This document shows, one piece after another, positions 1-8,073 of a DNA stretch of 64,000 nucleotides. The notes beneath the pieces are model-generated. The model saw nothing but the letters and a program-made list of their open reading frames with translations, was not told where the DNA came from and made no database searches. The DNA comes from an uncultured Roseicyclus sp. (GTDB lineage: Bacteria > Pseudomonadota > Alphaproteobacteria > Rhodobacterales > Rhodobacteraceae), in NCBI GenBank assembly GCA_947491935.1, contig CANLLF010000001.1, positions 744,001-808,000 of the forward strand. The letters are read 5' to 3'. Each line of letters begins with the position of its first letter. The stretch's first letter is position 1. A program made the position numbers and the translations under genes.

Positions 1-777
1 CAACTGGCCGATACTCTGGGTGTGGAGCTGATCCGCTTCGACATGTCGGAATATATGGAGAAGCACGCGGTCTCCCGCCTGATCGGCGCGCCTCCGGGCT
101 ATGTCGGCTTCGATCAGGGTGGTCTGCTGACCGACGGCATCGACCAACACCCCCATTGCGTGCTGCTGCTTGACGAGATCGAAAAGGCGCATCCGGACGT
201 GTTCAACATCCTGTTGCAGGTCATGGATCACGGCACGCTGACCGACCATAACGGGCGCTCGGTCGATTTCCGCAATGTCGTGCTGATCATGACGTCCAAT
301 GCCGGCGCGGCGGAACAGGCGAAAGCCGCGATCGGCTTCAACCGCGACCGCCGCGAGGGGGAGGATACCGCCGCGATCGAACGCACGTTCACGCCGGAAT
401 TCCGCAACCGTCTGGATGCGGTGATTTCCTTCGGTGCCTTGCCGAAAGAGGTGATCCTGCAAGTGGTCGAGAAATTCGTGCTGCAGCTCGAAGCGCAGTT
501 GATGGACCGCAACGTCACGATCGAGCTCACCAAGCCTGCCGCCGAGTGGCTTGCCGACAAGGGCTACGACGACCGGATGGGCGCCCGCCCGCTTGGCCGC
601 GTGATCCAGGAGCATATCAAGAAGCCGCTGGCGGAGGAGTTGCTGTTCGGCAAGCTCGCCAAAGGCGGCAACGTGAAGGTCGGCGTCAAGGATGGCGACA
701 TCGATCTTCGGATCGAGGAGCCGGGCAGCCCGCGGCTTTCCCCGAAGAAAAAGCCGCCGCTTCTGACGGCGGACTGA
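1..777 (+). CDS. clpA: ATP-dependent Clp protease ATP-binding subunit ClpA, C-terminal part
   Basis: C-terminal 258 residues of the ClpA AAA+ unfoldase, which unfolds substrates and threads them into the ClpP peptidase in the cytoplasm. The reading frame is open from base 1, so the start lies upstream of the window. Visible parts of the second AAA+ module are the Walker B stretch LLLDEIEKAHPDVFN, sensor-1 MTSNAG, the arginine-finger segment FTPEFRNRLDAV and the sensor-2 segment MGARPLGRVI. The loop AAIGFNRDRR sits where ClpA carries its IGL ClpP-docking loop; ClpB lacks it, so ClpA is preferred over ClpB. The tail is short and basic/proline-rich. Downstream is a hairpin and then a convergent gene. 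Confidence 0.95.
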   Translation, partial: QLADTLGVELIRFDMSEYMEKHAVSRLIGAPPGYVGFDQGGLLTDGIDQHPHCVLLLDEIEKAHPDVFNILLQVMDHGTLTDHNGRSVDFRNVVLIMTSNAGAAEQAKAAIGFNRDRREGEDTAAIERTFTPEFRNRLDAVISFGALPKEVILQVVEKFVLQLEAQLMDRNVTIELTKPAAEWLADKGYDDRMGARPLGRVIQEHIKKPLAEELLFGKLAKGGNVKVGVKDGDIDLRIEEPGSPRLSPKKKPPLLTAD

Positions 778-801
778 TCTGACCAAACGTTGATGGTTTC
801 A

Positions 802-833
802 AGCGGGCCGGTGGGGAAACCTTCCGGCCCGCT
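802..833. terminator. Hairpin between clpA and the convergent MotB-like gene
   Basis: Perfect 10-bp inverted repeat, AGCGGGCCGG at 802-811 and CCGGCCCGCT at 824-833, with a 12-nt loop. It lies between two convergent genes and could act on both strands. There is no T-run on either side, so efficiency as an intrinsic terminator is uncertain. Confidence 0.55.
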
Positions 834-900
834 GTCGTGAGGCGGACCGCTCAAGGCGCCTCAGCTGCGCCCAATGCGCACCCACGCCGATCACGGTGGC

Positions 901-3300
901 CTAGCGTTCCGTCAGCTTCAGCTCGATGCGCCGGTTCGCGGCCTGCCCGCCCGGCGTATCATTGGGCGCAATCGGGCGGTGCTCGCCAAAGCCCGTCGCC
1001 GCCAAACGCGCGGGCGGGATGCCCAATTCTTCCGACATGTAGAGCACGACCGACAGGGCGCGGGCCTGGCTCAGTTCCCAGTTGTTGGCGTAGGTCGCGC
1101 CCGGGCGCAGTTGCTGATTGTCGGTATGGCCGTCCACGCGGATGATCCAATCGATCTCGGCCGGAATCTCGTCGGCGACCTCCAGCAGCAAATCGGCCAC
1201 CCGGCTGATCTGCGCTAGGCCCTCAGCGGCCAGATCGGCCGACCCAACCTCGAACAACACTTCCGAGGAAAACACGAACCGGTCCCCTTCGATCCGGACG
1301 CCCTCGCGGCCTTCCAGCAACTCGCGCAACCGTCCGAAAAACTCCGAGCGATAACGTTCCAACTCCTGCGCTTCGGCCGCCAGCCGTTCGGCCTCGGCCG
1401 CCTCCAGCCCGGCCCGCGCCCTTTCTTCGGCGGCCAATTGCGCCAGCGCCGTATTCAGCCGCGATCCAAGCGCCTGGATCTGAACCTGAGCATCCGCGTC
1501 CCGCGCTTCGGACACGTCCAGAAGCGATTCCAGCGATCCCAATTGCCCCCGCAGCGCCGCCACCTGTTCATTCAGCAAAGCCACCTGCCGCGCACTCTCG
1601 GCAGATGCGGCTTCGGCTTGCTCCAATTCCTGGTTGGCCTGCGCCAGCAGGGCATCGCGTACCTGCGCCTCCGACAGGGCCTCGGCCAGCGCGACATCCG
1701 TCGAAGCGCGCGCTGCCACGGCCTGCGCCAGCTGCACCTCCAGCGCCGTCAGATCCCCGGCCAGGTCAGCGGATTGCTGTGCCGCACCCTCCGCTTCGGC
1801 GATGCGGGCCTCAAGCTCCGCCAGGCGCGCCGCAGCGCTCGCCTCGGTGCTTTCCAAGCGCGACAGGGCCAGTGCCAATTCCCGCTCAAGATCGGTCATG
1901 TCGGTTGTTTGGGCCGACAGCGCGGCCTCCGAGCGGGCCAGTTCCAGTTCTGCCGCGGCCAGCGCATCGGCCAGCGTTGCCGCCTCGCCCTGCCCGTCCT
2001 CGGCCCGGGCCAAGGCGCCCGCCAACCGGGTGGCCAGATCGTCCCGCGCACCTTCGGCGGCCGCCAGAAGGGTCAAGGTATCCTCAGCGCGCGCGCGCTG
2101 TTCTTCCAGCGCAAGGGACATTGCGGTGAGTTCCGCATCGGCATCTTCAAGGCGACGGCGAAGCGCCTCTGCCGCCGCGGCCTCGACCAAACGCGCCGCT
2201 TCCTCTTCGGACAAGGCGGCGGCGGAGGCGTCCAACTGCACCCGCAACGCCGCCGCCGCCGCGGCTTCGGCCAATCGGGCCGCCTCGGCCTCATCCAGCG
2301 CGGTCTCCGTGTCACCCAACCGTGCGCGCAGGGCTTCGGCCGCCGCCGCCTCGGCCAGACGGGCGGCCTCCTCATCGGTCAGCGCCGTTTCCACCTCGGC
2401 TAGGCGCAGGCGCAGGGCTTCCGCCGCCGCAAGTTCGGTCAGCCGCGCCGCTTCGGCCTCGCTGAGATCCCCTTCGACGCCGCGCAATTGCGCGAGTAGT
2501 TCTTCCGCGCGTTCATCCCCGCTGGCCAGGGCGGCCAGGGCTTCGGACAGCGCCTGGTCCCGGTCCACCAGCGTGCCCGCCAATTCGGCATTCCGGGTTT
2601 CAGCGGCGGACAAGGCGGCCAGCGCGTCGGTGAGGGCCGATTGTCGGTCTTCGAGGGCGGCGGACGATGTCGCCAGCGCCGCCAAGGCATCGCTGAGCGA
2701 GGCGTCCCGCGCCTCTGCCTGCACCTCCAGATCGGCGATCAGCGCCTCCAGCGCCTCGCGGCGCGCGGCGGCCAGGCGCGCCGCCTCCGATGCTTCGTCG
2801 ATCTCAGACCGCGCGGTGGCGAGCGCCAGGTTGAGCGCTTCGGCCTCCGTCATCGCCTCGGCCAGTTCGGCCTCGGTCGCGACGCGCCCGGCCTCCAGTT
2901 CCCGGTTTTGGGCGAGAAGGCCCGCGACCTGCTCTTCAAACGCGACGATGCGGGCGGATTGCTGCTCTCCCTGGGCGGTCAGCGTGGCGATCAGGGCCTC
3001 TTGCGCGGCGGCCTGTTCCTGGGCGCTGGACAGCGACCCGCTCAGCGTTGCCACCCGGTTTTCCAACTGCCCGGCGCGGGCCTCCTCCAGCCCAAGCGCC
3101 ACGGCCAATTGGTTGACCTGCGCGGTCAGCGAATTCAGCTCATCGTCCTGGTTGCTGATTTCTTCGCTCAGCACGTATTGCATAACCATGAAGATGGTCA
3201 GCACGAAGATCATCACCATCAAAAGGGCCGTGATCGCGTCGACAAATCCAGGCCAGATCGCGCCCGACATCCGATTTGACCCGCCGCGATGAAACGCCAT
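901..3300 (-). CDS. MotB/OmpA-type peptidoglycan-binding protein with giant coiled coil
   Basis: 799-residue inner-membrane protein predicted to tether to peptidoglycan. Residues about 17-44 form one transmembrane helix with an acidic residue at its start (WPGFVD, D21) at the position of the ion-binding Asp of MotB/TolR/ExbD stators. Residues about 45-650 are an almost uninterrupted Ala/Glu/Leu/Arg-rich coiled coil, including four 28-residue repeats at 281-392. Residues about 680-799 are an OmpA/MotB-like domain (FEVGSADL, DGHTDN, ELSQARA, NRRIELKL). The gene begins 2 nt after the MotA/ExbB-like gene stop, so the two are almost certainly cotranscribed and form one channel. It resembles ZorB in domain order, but no zorC/D/E genes lie nearby. 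The process it serves is unknown. Confidence 0.85.
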   Translation of the reverse strand: MAFHRGGSNRMSGAIWPGFVDAITALLMVMIFVLTIFMVMQYVLSEEISNQDDELNSLTAQVNQLAVALGLEEARAGQLENRVATLSGSLSSAQEQAAAQEALIATLTAQGEQQSARIVAFEEQVAGLLAQNRELEAGRVATEAELAEAMTEAEALNLALATARSEIDEASEAARLAAARREALEALIADLEVQAEARDASLSDALAALATSSAALEDRQSALTDALAALSAAETRNAELAGTLVDRDQALSEALAALASGDERAEELLAQLRGVEGDLSEAEAARLTELAAAEALRLRLAEVETALTDEEAARLAEAAAAEALRARLGDTETALDEAEAARLAEAAAAAALRVQLDASAAALSEEEAARLVEAAAAEALRRRLEDADAELTAMSLALEEQRARAEDTLTLLAAAEGARDDLATRLAGALARAEDGQGEAATLADALAAAELELARSEAALSAQTTDMTDLERELALALSRLESTEASAAARLAELEARIAEAEGAAQQSADLAGDLTALEVQLAQAVAARASTDVALAEALSEAQVRDALLAQANQELEQAEAASAESARQVALLNEQVAALRGQLGSLESLLDVSEARDADAQVQIQALGSRLNTALAQLAAEERARAGLEAAEAERLAAEAQELERYRSEFFGRLRELLEGREGVRIEGDRFVFSSEVLFEVGSADLAAEGLAQISRVADLLLEVADEIPAEIDWIIRVDGHTDNQQLRPGATYANNWELSQARALSVVLYMSEELGIPPARLAATGFGEHRPIAPNDTPGGQAANRRIELKLTER
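2125..2460 (-). repeat. Four tandem 84-bp (28-residue) coiled-coil repeats
   Basis: Inside the MotB/OmpA-like gene, residues 281-308, 309-336, 337-364 and 365-392 align as four copies of a unit of the form xEEAARLxExAAAEALRxRL followed by about eight residues. Twenty-eight residues is exactly four heptads, so each repeat adds a fixed coiled-coil length in phase. The copies differ at several positions, so the array is not newly made. Confidence 0.8.
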
Positions 3301-3302
3301 GG

Positions 3303-4505
3303 CTAGCCGTCCTGCGCGCGTTGCCGGGCGCGGGCTTCGGCGGGCGCACGGGCGGCGCGGGTCAGCGCCTGAAGCGCCTCGGTCAGCTGCGCCAGATCCC
3401 CGCGCAAGCCCATGATTTCCGCATCGCGAGTGGTGGCGAACTCTTCCGCCATCTTGAACAATTGCACGTCGATGGAGCGCAGGCGGTTGCGGCTTTCATC
3501 GTCCAGACCCTGTTCCGCCGCCATCCCGTCCAGCGCCGAGGCCAGCCGTTCCTGCGCGGTCGCCAGCCGTTCGGTGGCCGTCACCTGCCCGGGCCCCAAT
3601 CGTTCCGTCAGCGCGTCGACGGATTGTGACAGCCCAAGCATCCGCTGCTCGGTGGCCGCCCGCCGGGTCTCAGATTGCGCGAACAGGCTTTGCAACGTGT
3701 CCATCTGATCAACCATGTGGTCGAGCACCGTGGCAATGGCCGCCTTGTCGATCGCTCCGTCGCCATCGCCGGAGAACGAGACGCGCGTGATCGAGGCCAG
3801 CCATTCTTCCAGCTCCCGGTAGAACCGGTTTTGCCCATGGCCCGCATAGAGCTCCAGCAGGCCCACGACCAGCGACCCGGCAAGGCCGAGAAGCGACGAG
3901 GCAAAGGCTGTGCCCATGCCACCAAGCTGATCGTCAAGGCCGTCCATCAACCGCCCGAACACGGCAAGGCCTTCTTCCCCATCGGTCGGTTGCAGCGAGC
4001 GGATGGTTTCCACAACCGCAGGCACCGTTGTTGCCAGGCCGAAGAACGTCCCTAGAAGGCCCAGGAAAATCAGAAGGTTGGCAATGTACCGCGTGATGTC
4101 GCGGCTCTCTTCCATCCGCGCGCCGACGGAATCCAGAACCGATTTGGCCGAGGCCGGCGTCACCTGCATCCGGCTGCCGCGCATCCGCGTGACACCCGAG
4201 ATCGCCGCCATCAGGCGCGGGGGTTTGTCATCGCTATCGGCCTGCCCGCCACCGGCCACCTGCTCGATCCACGCAACCGACGAGAACAGCTGGATCACCT
4301 GAAAGAAAGTGGCACAAACGCCCACCACGAACACCACGCCGATCGTGCCGTTCAGGTAGGGAGATGCGAGAAAGACCGGCTGCACCCGCGGCCACACCAA
4401 CACGCCCCCCGCGATCACCAGCGCAAGGATTATCAACATCAGCACGATCTGCTGCGTTGGCCGTGTGAATCGGAGCGCGCCTGCGCCCTCTCTGCTGCTC
4501 GCCAT
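3303..4505 (-). CDS. MotA/TolQ/ExbB proton-channel family protein
   Basis: 400-residue inner-membrane protein, partner of the downstream MotB/OmpA-like protein. Hydrophobic segments lie near residues 18-38, 54-80, 140-168 and 197-220; the third contains GLLGTFFGLATTVPAVV, the signature of the MotA/TolQ/ExbB family, whose members use ion flow to drive a partner with a single transmembrane helix. The C-terminal about 150 residues are cytoplasmic and helical. The start at 4505 (MASSREG) is chosen over a longer upstream reading because the extra stretch is low-complexity proline/arginine sequence reaching into the ChaC gene. Order on the minus strand is chaC-like, this gene, MotB-like. Family is clear; cellular role is not. 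Confidence 0.85.
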   Translation of the reverse strand: MASSREGAGALRFTRPTQQIVLMLIILALVIAGGVLVWPRVQPVFLASPYLNGTIGVVFVVGVCATFFQVIQLFSSVAWIEQVAGGGQADSDDKPPRLMAAISGVTRMRGSRMQVTPASAKSVLDSVGARMEESRDITRYIANLLIFLGLLGTFFGLATTVPAVVETIRSLQPTDGEEGLAVFGRLMDGLDDQLGGMGTAFASSLLGLAGSLVVGLLELYAGHGQNRFYRELEEWLASITRVSFSGDGDGAIDKAAIATVLDHMVDQMDTLQSLFAQSETRRAATEQRMLGLSQSVDALTERLGPGQVTATERLATAQERLASALDGMAAEQGLDDESRNRLRSIDVQLFKMAEEFATTRDAEIMGLRGDLAQLTEALQALTRAARAPAEARARQRAQDG

Positions 4506-4578
4506 GGCGTGTTGACCGCTCTTTGGACTTCTTCGGGCGAACCCTACACCGGGCAGGGGCCCGGCGACAACACAAGCC

Positions 4579-5124
4579 TCACCCCGCCCCGTTGAGCGAC
4601 CGCACCTGTGTGACCAAGGCCTCGAGATCCGCGTCGCCAATACCAAGCTCGGCCAGATGGGCGGCGGTGTTGTAGAGATATTCGTCATTGGGGCCGCGCC
4701 CACCGGTGGACCTTGCGATGATCTGCGCCTGATCGTCCAGCGACAGGGCTCCGCAATATTGCTCGTGATCGCGGTTGATCACGTAGGTCAGCACATCGTG
4801 CTGGGTGCCGCCGCCATGGAATTCCACGCTCAGCCGGGTCTCGATATAGGCCGAGGAGATCAGTTCACGTTCGCGAAGATAGGCCAGCGTCTTGTCCTCA
4901 TGGCCCGGCTCGACAAGAAGGCCAAGGCCGTCGCAAAACGCGTCCGCCGCGGCATCAAGCGCCAGGACGAGGCCCGGGTTCTCCACCGTGCCCCGATGGT
5001 GGATCGACGACATGCAAAACGACCGGTGCCAGCCGTTGAGCCGCGCCACCTTCGTCTCGGCCACCGGGAATCCGGGGTTCCAGAGAAGCGAGCCATAGCC
5101 GAAGACCCAGAGCGGTGCGTTCAT
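4579..5124 (-). CDS. ChaC-like gamma-glutamylcyclotransferase
   Basis: 181-residue cytoplasmic enzyme of the ChaC family, which cleaves glutathione to 5-oxoproline and Cys-Gly. The family fingerprint VFGYGSLLWNPGF is at residues 7-19, followed by RLNGWHRSF and later YVINRDHEQYCG and GPNDEYLYNTAAHL, all typical of bacterial ChaC. Length matches the family. It lies 73 nt upstream of the MotA-like gene on the same strand and may share its transcript; no functional link is evident. Glutathione specificity is inferred from the family. Confidence 0.88.
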   Translation of the reverse strand: MNAPLWVFGYGSLLWNPGFPVAETKVARLNGWHRSFCMSSIHHRGTVENPGLVLALDAAADAFCDGLGLLVEPGHEDKTLAYLRERELISSAYIETRLSVEFHGGGTQHDVLTYVINRDHEQYCGALSLDDQAQIIARSTGGRGPNDEYLYNTAAHLAELGIGDADLEALVTQVRSLNGAG

Positions 5125-5183
5125 GTGGTGGTCCTTGTCCTGCCCCGCCGCTATAGGCGATAGAACCGCGGAAGGGGAGTGGC

Positions 5184-6185
5184 ATGAAGCGGCTTTTGAT
5201 CGGGATTGTGGTGCTGGTCGCCCTGGGCATTGTCGCCTGGGGTGCGGTGTCGATCACCACCCAAACCGCGACGACGCGGTGGTTGGAGGCCCGGCAGGCA
5301 GAAGGCTGGGTCGCCAATGCAGACAACGTGGCGGTTTCGGGCTTTCCCCTCGCCTTCGAGACGCGGTTTGGCGCGCTGGAGCTGGCCGATCCCGCCACCG
5401 GGCTTGCCTGGACCGCGCCCGAATTTCGGCTGGAACAGGCAGCCTTTCGGCTCGACCGGCTGGCCGCGATCTGGCCCGGCACGCAAACGCTCGCCTCCCC
5501 CGAAGAGCGGTTGACCATCACCAGCACCGAGATCGCCGCCGAACTCGACGTGCAGCCGACACGCCGCTTCGCGCTCGATGACATGCGCGCGCGGCTCCGC
5601 GACGTGGCGATCCAGTCGACCGCCGATTGGACCATGTCGCTGGAAACCGGCACCCTGATCGTCACCCGGCTTGACGGGGAAGAGGGGCGCTACAGCATCG
5701 AGCTGACCGCCGCCAACCTGATCCCGCCCGATGCCTGGCGCGACCGTCTGGATCCGGCGGGCCTCTTGCCCGAGGCAATGGGAAGCACCCTGGCCCAGGC
5801 CGTGATCCGCTTCGATGCGCCCTGGGATATGGACGCGATCGAGGTGGCCCGCCCGCAGATCACCCTGATCGAACTGGAAGAGGTGAATGCGGATTGGGGC
5901 GACATGTTCTTCCGCGCCACGGGCGTGTTGACCGTGAGGGAGGGGGGCGTGCCCGAAGGCGATCTTGCCGTGCGGGCCGAAAACTGGCGCGCCATGGTGG
6001 ATCTGGCCGAGAATGCCGGGCTCGTCCCCGAACGTTTGCGGCCGACGGCGGAGGCGATGTTGCAGGTTTTGGCCGGGATGAATGGCAGTGCCGAGAATAT
6101 CGATGCCACGCTCAGCTTTTCAAACGGACGCGTCTTCATCGGGCCGCTGCCCCTTGGTCCTGCCCCCAACCTGCGCTTGCGTTAA
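5184..6185 (+). CDS. DUF2125 domain-containing membrane-anchored protein
   Basis: 333-residue protein with an N-terminal membrane anchor (KRLLIGIVVLVALGIVAWGA) and a large exported beta-rich domain. The pattern WLEARQAEGW, SGFPLAFET, then alternating strand-like segments (LTITSTEIAAELDV, LTAANLIPP) fits DUF2125, common in Rhodobacterales and Rhizobiales and of unknown function. It is read divergently from the ChaC gene with a 59-nt gap and ends overlapping the convergent extensin-like gene by 4 bp. Lack of catalytic motifs suggests a structural or envelope role, which is inference. Confidence 0.75.
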   Translation: MKRLLIGIVVLVALGIVAWGAVSITTQTATTRWLEARQAEGWVANADNVAVSGFPLAFETRFGALELADPATGLAWTAPEFRLEQAAFRLDRLAAIWPGTQTLASPEERLTITSTEIAAELDVQPTRRFALDDMRARLRDVAIQSTADWTMSLETGTLIVTRLDGEEGRYSIELTAANLIPPDAWRDRLDPAGLLPEAMGSTLAQAVIRFDAPWDMDAIEVARPQITLIELEEVNADWGDMFFRATGVLTVREGGVPEGDLAVRAENWRAMVDLAENAGLVPERLRPTAEAMLQVLAGMNGSAENIDATLSFSNGRVFIGPLPLGPAPNLRLR

Positions 6186-7144
6186 CGGCAATAGGCGCCG
6201 GAGCGGTAGGACGCGACGTCGAAATGGTAATGATCGCGGTGGAAGCGGTCTGAATTCGGGCCCAGAACCGTGCCGAAGGTGCCGCAGGCGGCCTCGTGCA
6301 GGCGGCGCATGATGGTGGAATGCTGCCCGCTCCAGTTTTCCAGCACCGACAATTCCGACCCGTTGGCCAACCCGATTCCCGCGATATCGATCGCATTGCC
6401 GGTTGCGTGTTCGGACAGCCGCGCGCCGGAGCGCGAATTGCGCGTGCGGCAGGCATAGGAGGCGACAACGCGCAGATTGGCCATGCCGCCGCCGGTATTG
6501 CCGACGATATCCTCGGCGCTCAGCACCCATTGGCTGACGGCCTGCGCGGTGGTGCAGTTGATCGTGGCGGGCGTGGTCAGCCGGATCCCGTGGACGACGC
6601 GAAGCCGCACCGCGTCCGAGATACCGCAGCCGCTAATCCGGCCCGTGACCGGCTCGATCTCATCCCCCTGCAGGCCGATCACACCGCACAACGCGCCGGT
6701 ATCGCGGCCCGGCTGGGTCACGCGACCGGGCAGGTTGCGGGTCGCCGCCGCCCGCACGCGGCCCTCAAGGCCGTCGGGCCGCAGGACCGGGCGAAGCGAG
6801 CGGGTGGTCGCAAGGGACGATCCGCCGCTGGCCACGATGGTGGACCCCGCCCCACTGCCGGTTTCACCGCCCGGGCGGAACAGGCCGGCCACGGGGCGCG
6901 GGCGGTCGGGCGCTATGCCCTCCGCCGCAGGCGCACCGGCCACGACACTGGCATCCGCGGCGCCAAGGCCCCGGGGCGCCGTGCTGCTTGGCATTGGCGC
7001 GCCCCCGGGCCGGGCGGAGGGGCGAAGCGAAGCGGAGGGGGCCAGGTCCGTGCCCGCCACCACGCGGCGTTCCGGCGCGGTTTGTGCCATCGCATTCGTG
7101 GGCAGCAGCATGGCAAGCAGGGCTATGGTGACAGCCGCCTTCAC
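6182..7144 (-). CDS. Extensin-like domain periplasmic protein
   Basis: 320-residue exported protein with a signal peptide (KAAVTIALLAMLLPTNAMAQ), a long low-complexity Pro/Ala/Ser/Arg linker to about residue 140, and a C-terminal extensin-like domain. The domain shows CGVIGLQGDEI, LSEHATGNAIDIAGI, and FHRDHYHFD near the C-terminus; the His/Asp pattern resembles the D,D-carboxypeptidase/LAS fold (SxHxxGxAxD and HxH), so a peptidoglycan peptidase role is plausible. It overlaps the tyrC stop by 4 bp (ATGA), so it is translated as the last gene of hisC-tyrC. Why a wall enzyme sits there is unclear. Confidence 0.8.
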   Translation of the reverse strand: MKAAVTIALLAMLLPTNAMAQTAPERRVVAGTDLAPSASLRPSARPGGAPMPSSTAPRGLGAADASVVAGAPAAEGIAPDRPRPVAGLFRPGGETGSGAGSTIVASGGSSLATTRSLRPVLRPDGLEGRVRAAATRNLPGRVTQPGRDTGALCGVIGLQGDEIEPVTGRISGCGISDAVRLRVVHGIRLTTPATINCTTAQAVSQWVLSAEDIVGNTGGGMANLRVVASYACRTRNSRSGARLSEHATGNAIDIAGIGLANGSELSVLENWSGQHSTIMRRLHEAACGTFGTVLGPNSDRFHRDHYHFDVASYRSGAYCR

Positions 7145-8073
7145 CCCGAATCGTCCGTCCGGCGCGCCCCGCGCCCGAAATCCGGGGCGTCGGTATCCTG
7201 CCCCGCCTCGATGATCCCGCGCCGGATCGCCCGCGTGCGAGTGAAGTAATCGTGCAGATGATCGCCATCACCGGTCCGGATCGCCCGCTGCAGTGCAAAG
7301 AGCTCCTCGGTGAATCGCCCCAGGATCTCAAGCGTCGCATCCTTGTTGCTCAGAAATACATCGCGCCACATCGTCGGGTCCGACGCCGCGATGCGGGTGA
7401 AATCCCGGAAGCCTGCGGCGGAATACTTGATGACCTCGCTATCGGTCACGCGGCGCAGATCGTCGGCCACGCCCACCATCGTGTAGGCGATCAGGTGCGG
7501 GGTATGAGAGGTGACGGCGAGGACCAGATCATGGTGATCGGCCTCCATTTCCTCCACAAGCGCTCCACAGCCTATCCACAGGTCGCGCAACCTTGCCGTG
7601 GCGGTCGGATCTGTCCCCCGCACCGGCGTCAGGATCGTGTAGCGGTTGTCGAACAGCTCCGCAAAGCCCGAGAGTGGCCCGGAATGTTCCGTTCCGGCCA
7701 GCGGGTGGCCGGGCACGAAATGCACATTGTCGGGCAGATGCGGGCCAACCTGTTCGATCACGTCGCGCTTAACCGAACCGACATCGGTGACCGTGGCGCC
7801 GGGCGCCAGATGCGGTGCCATCTCTTCCGTCACCCGCGCCATCACGCCCACCGGCACGGCCAGCACTACCAGATCGGCCCCGTCCACGGCCTCGGCCACC
7901 GTCTCGGTGATCCGGTCGCACAGATTGATCTCGGCCGCGACGGCACGCGTCTCCGCCGACCGTGCCGTGCCCACGATCTCCCGCGCGAGGCCCTTGCGGC
8001 GCATCGCATGGGCCATCGACCCGGCGATCAGGCCAAGGCCGATCAGGGCTACGCGGTTGTAAATCACGCTCAT
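7141..8073 (-). CDS. tyrC: Prephenate/arogenate dehydrogenase
   Basis: 310-residue NAD(P)-dependent dehydrogenase of tyrosine biosynthesis (prephenate or arogenate to 4-hydroxyphenylpyruvate or tyrosine). The N-terminal Rossmann motif is VALIGLGLIAGSMAHA; further landmarks are TDVGSVKRDV, FVPGHPLAGTEHSGP and LAVTSHTPHLIAYTMV, which hold the catalytic and substrate-binding His and Ser of the family. It overlaps hisC by 4 bp upstream and the extensin gene by 4 bp downstream. HisC-type aminotransferases of this group can also act on aromatic keto acids, which would explain the pairing. Choice between prephenate and arogenate as substrate cannot be made by eye. Confidence 0.9.
   Translation of the reverse strand: MSVIYNRVALIGLGLIAGSMAHAMRRKGLAREIVGTARSAETRAVAAEINLCDRITETVAEAVDGADLVVLAVPVGVMARVTEEMAPHLAPGATVTDVGSVKRDVIEQVGPHLPDNVHFVPGHPLAGTEHSGPLSGFAELFDNRYTILTPVRGTDPTATARLRDLWIGCGALVEEMEADHHDLVLAVTSHTPHLIAYTMVGVADDLRRVTDSEVIKYSAAGFRDFTRIAASDPTMWRDVFLSNKDATLEILGRFTEELFALQRAIRTGDGDHLHDYFTRTRAIRRGIIEAGQDTDAPDFGRGARRTDDSG

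Noticed and set aside
1634-3292. 552-residue plus-strand reading frame (Ser/Ala-rich)
   Set aside because: Antisense of the coiled-coil repeats of the MotB-like gene; composition is a mirror of Ala/Glu/Arg codons and has no domain.
901-4505. Zorya antiphage system
   Set aside because: Only the ZorA/ZorB-like part is present; no ZorC, ZorD or ZorE gene lies within reach, and the flanks are housekeeping genes.
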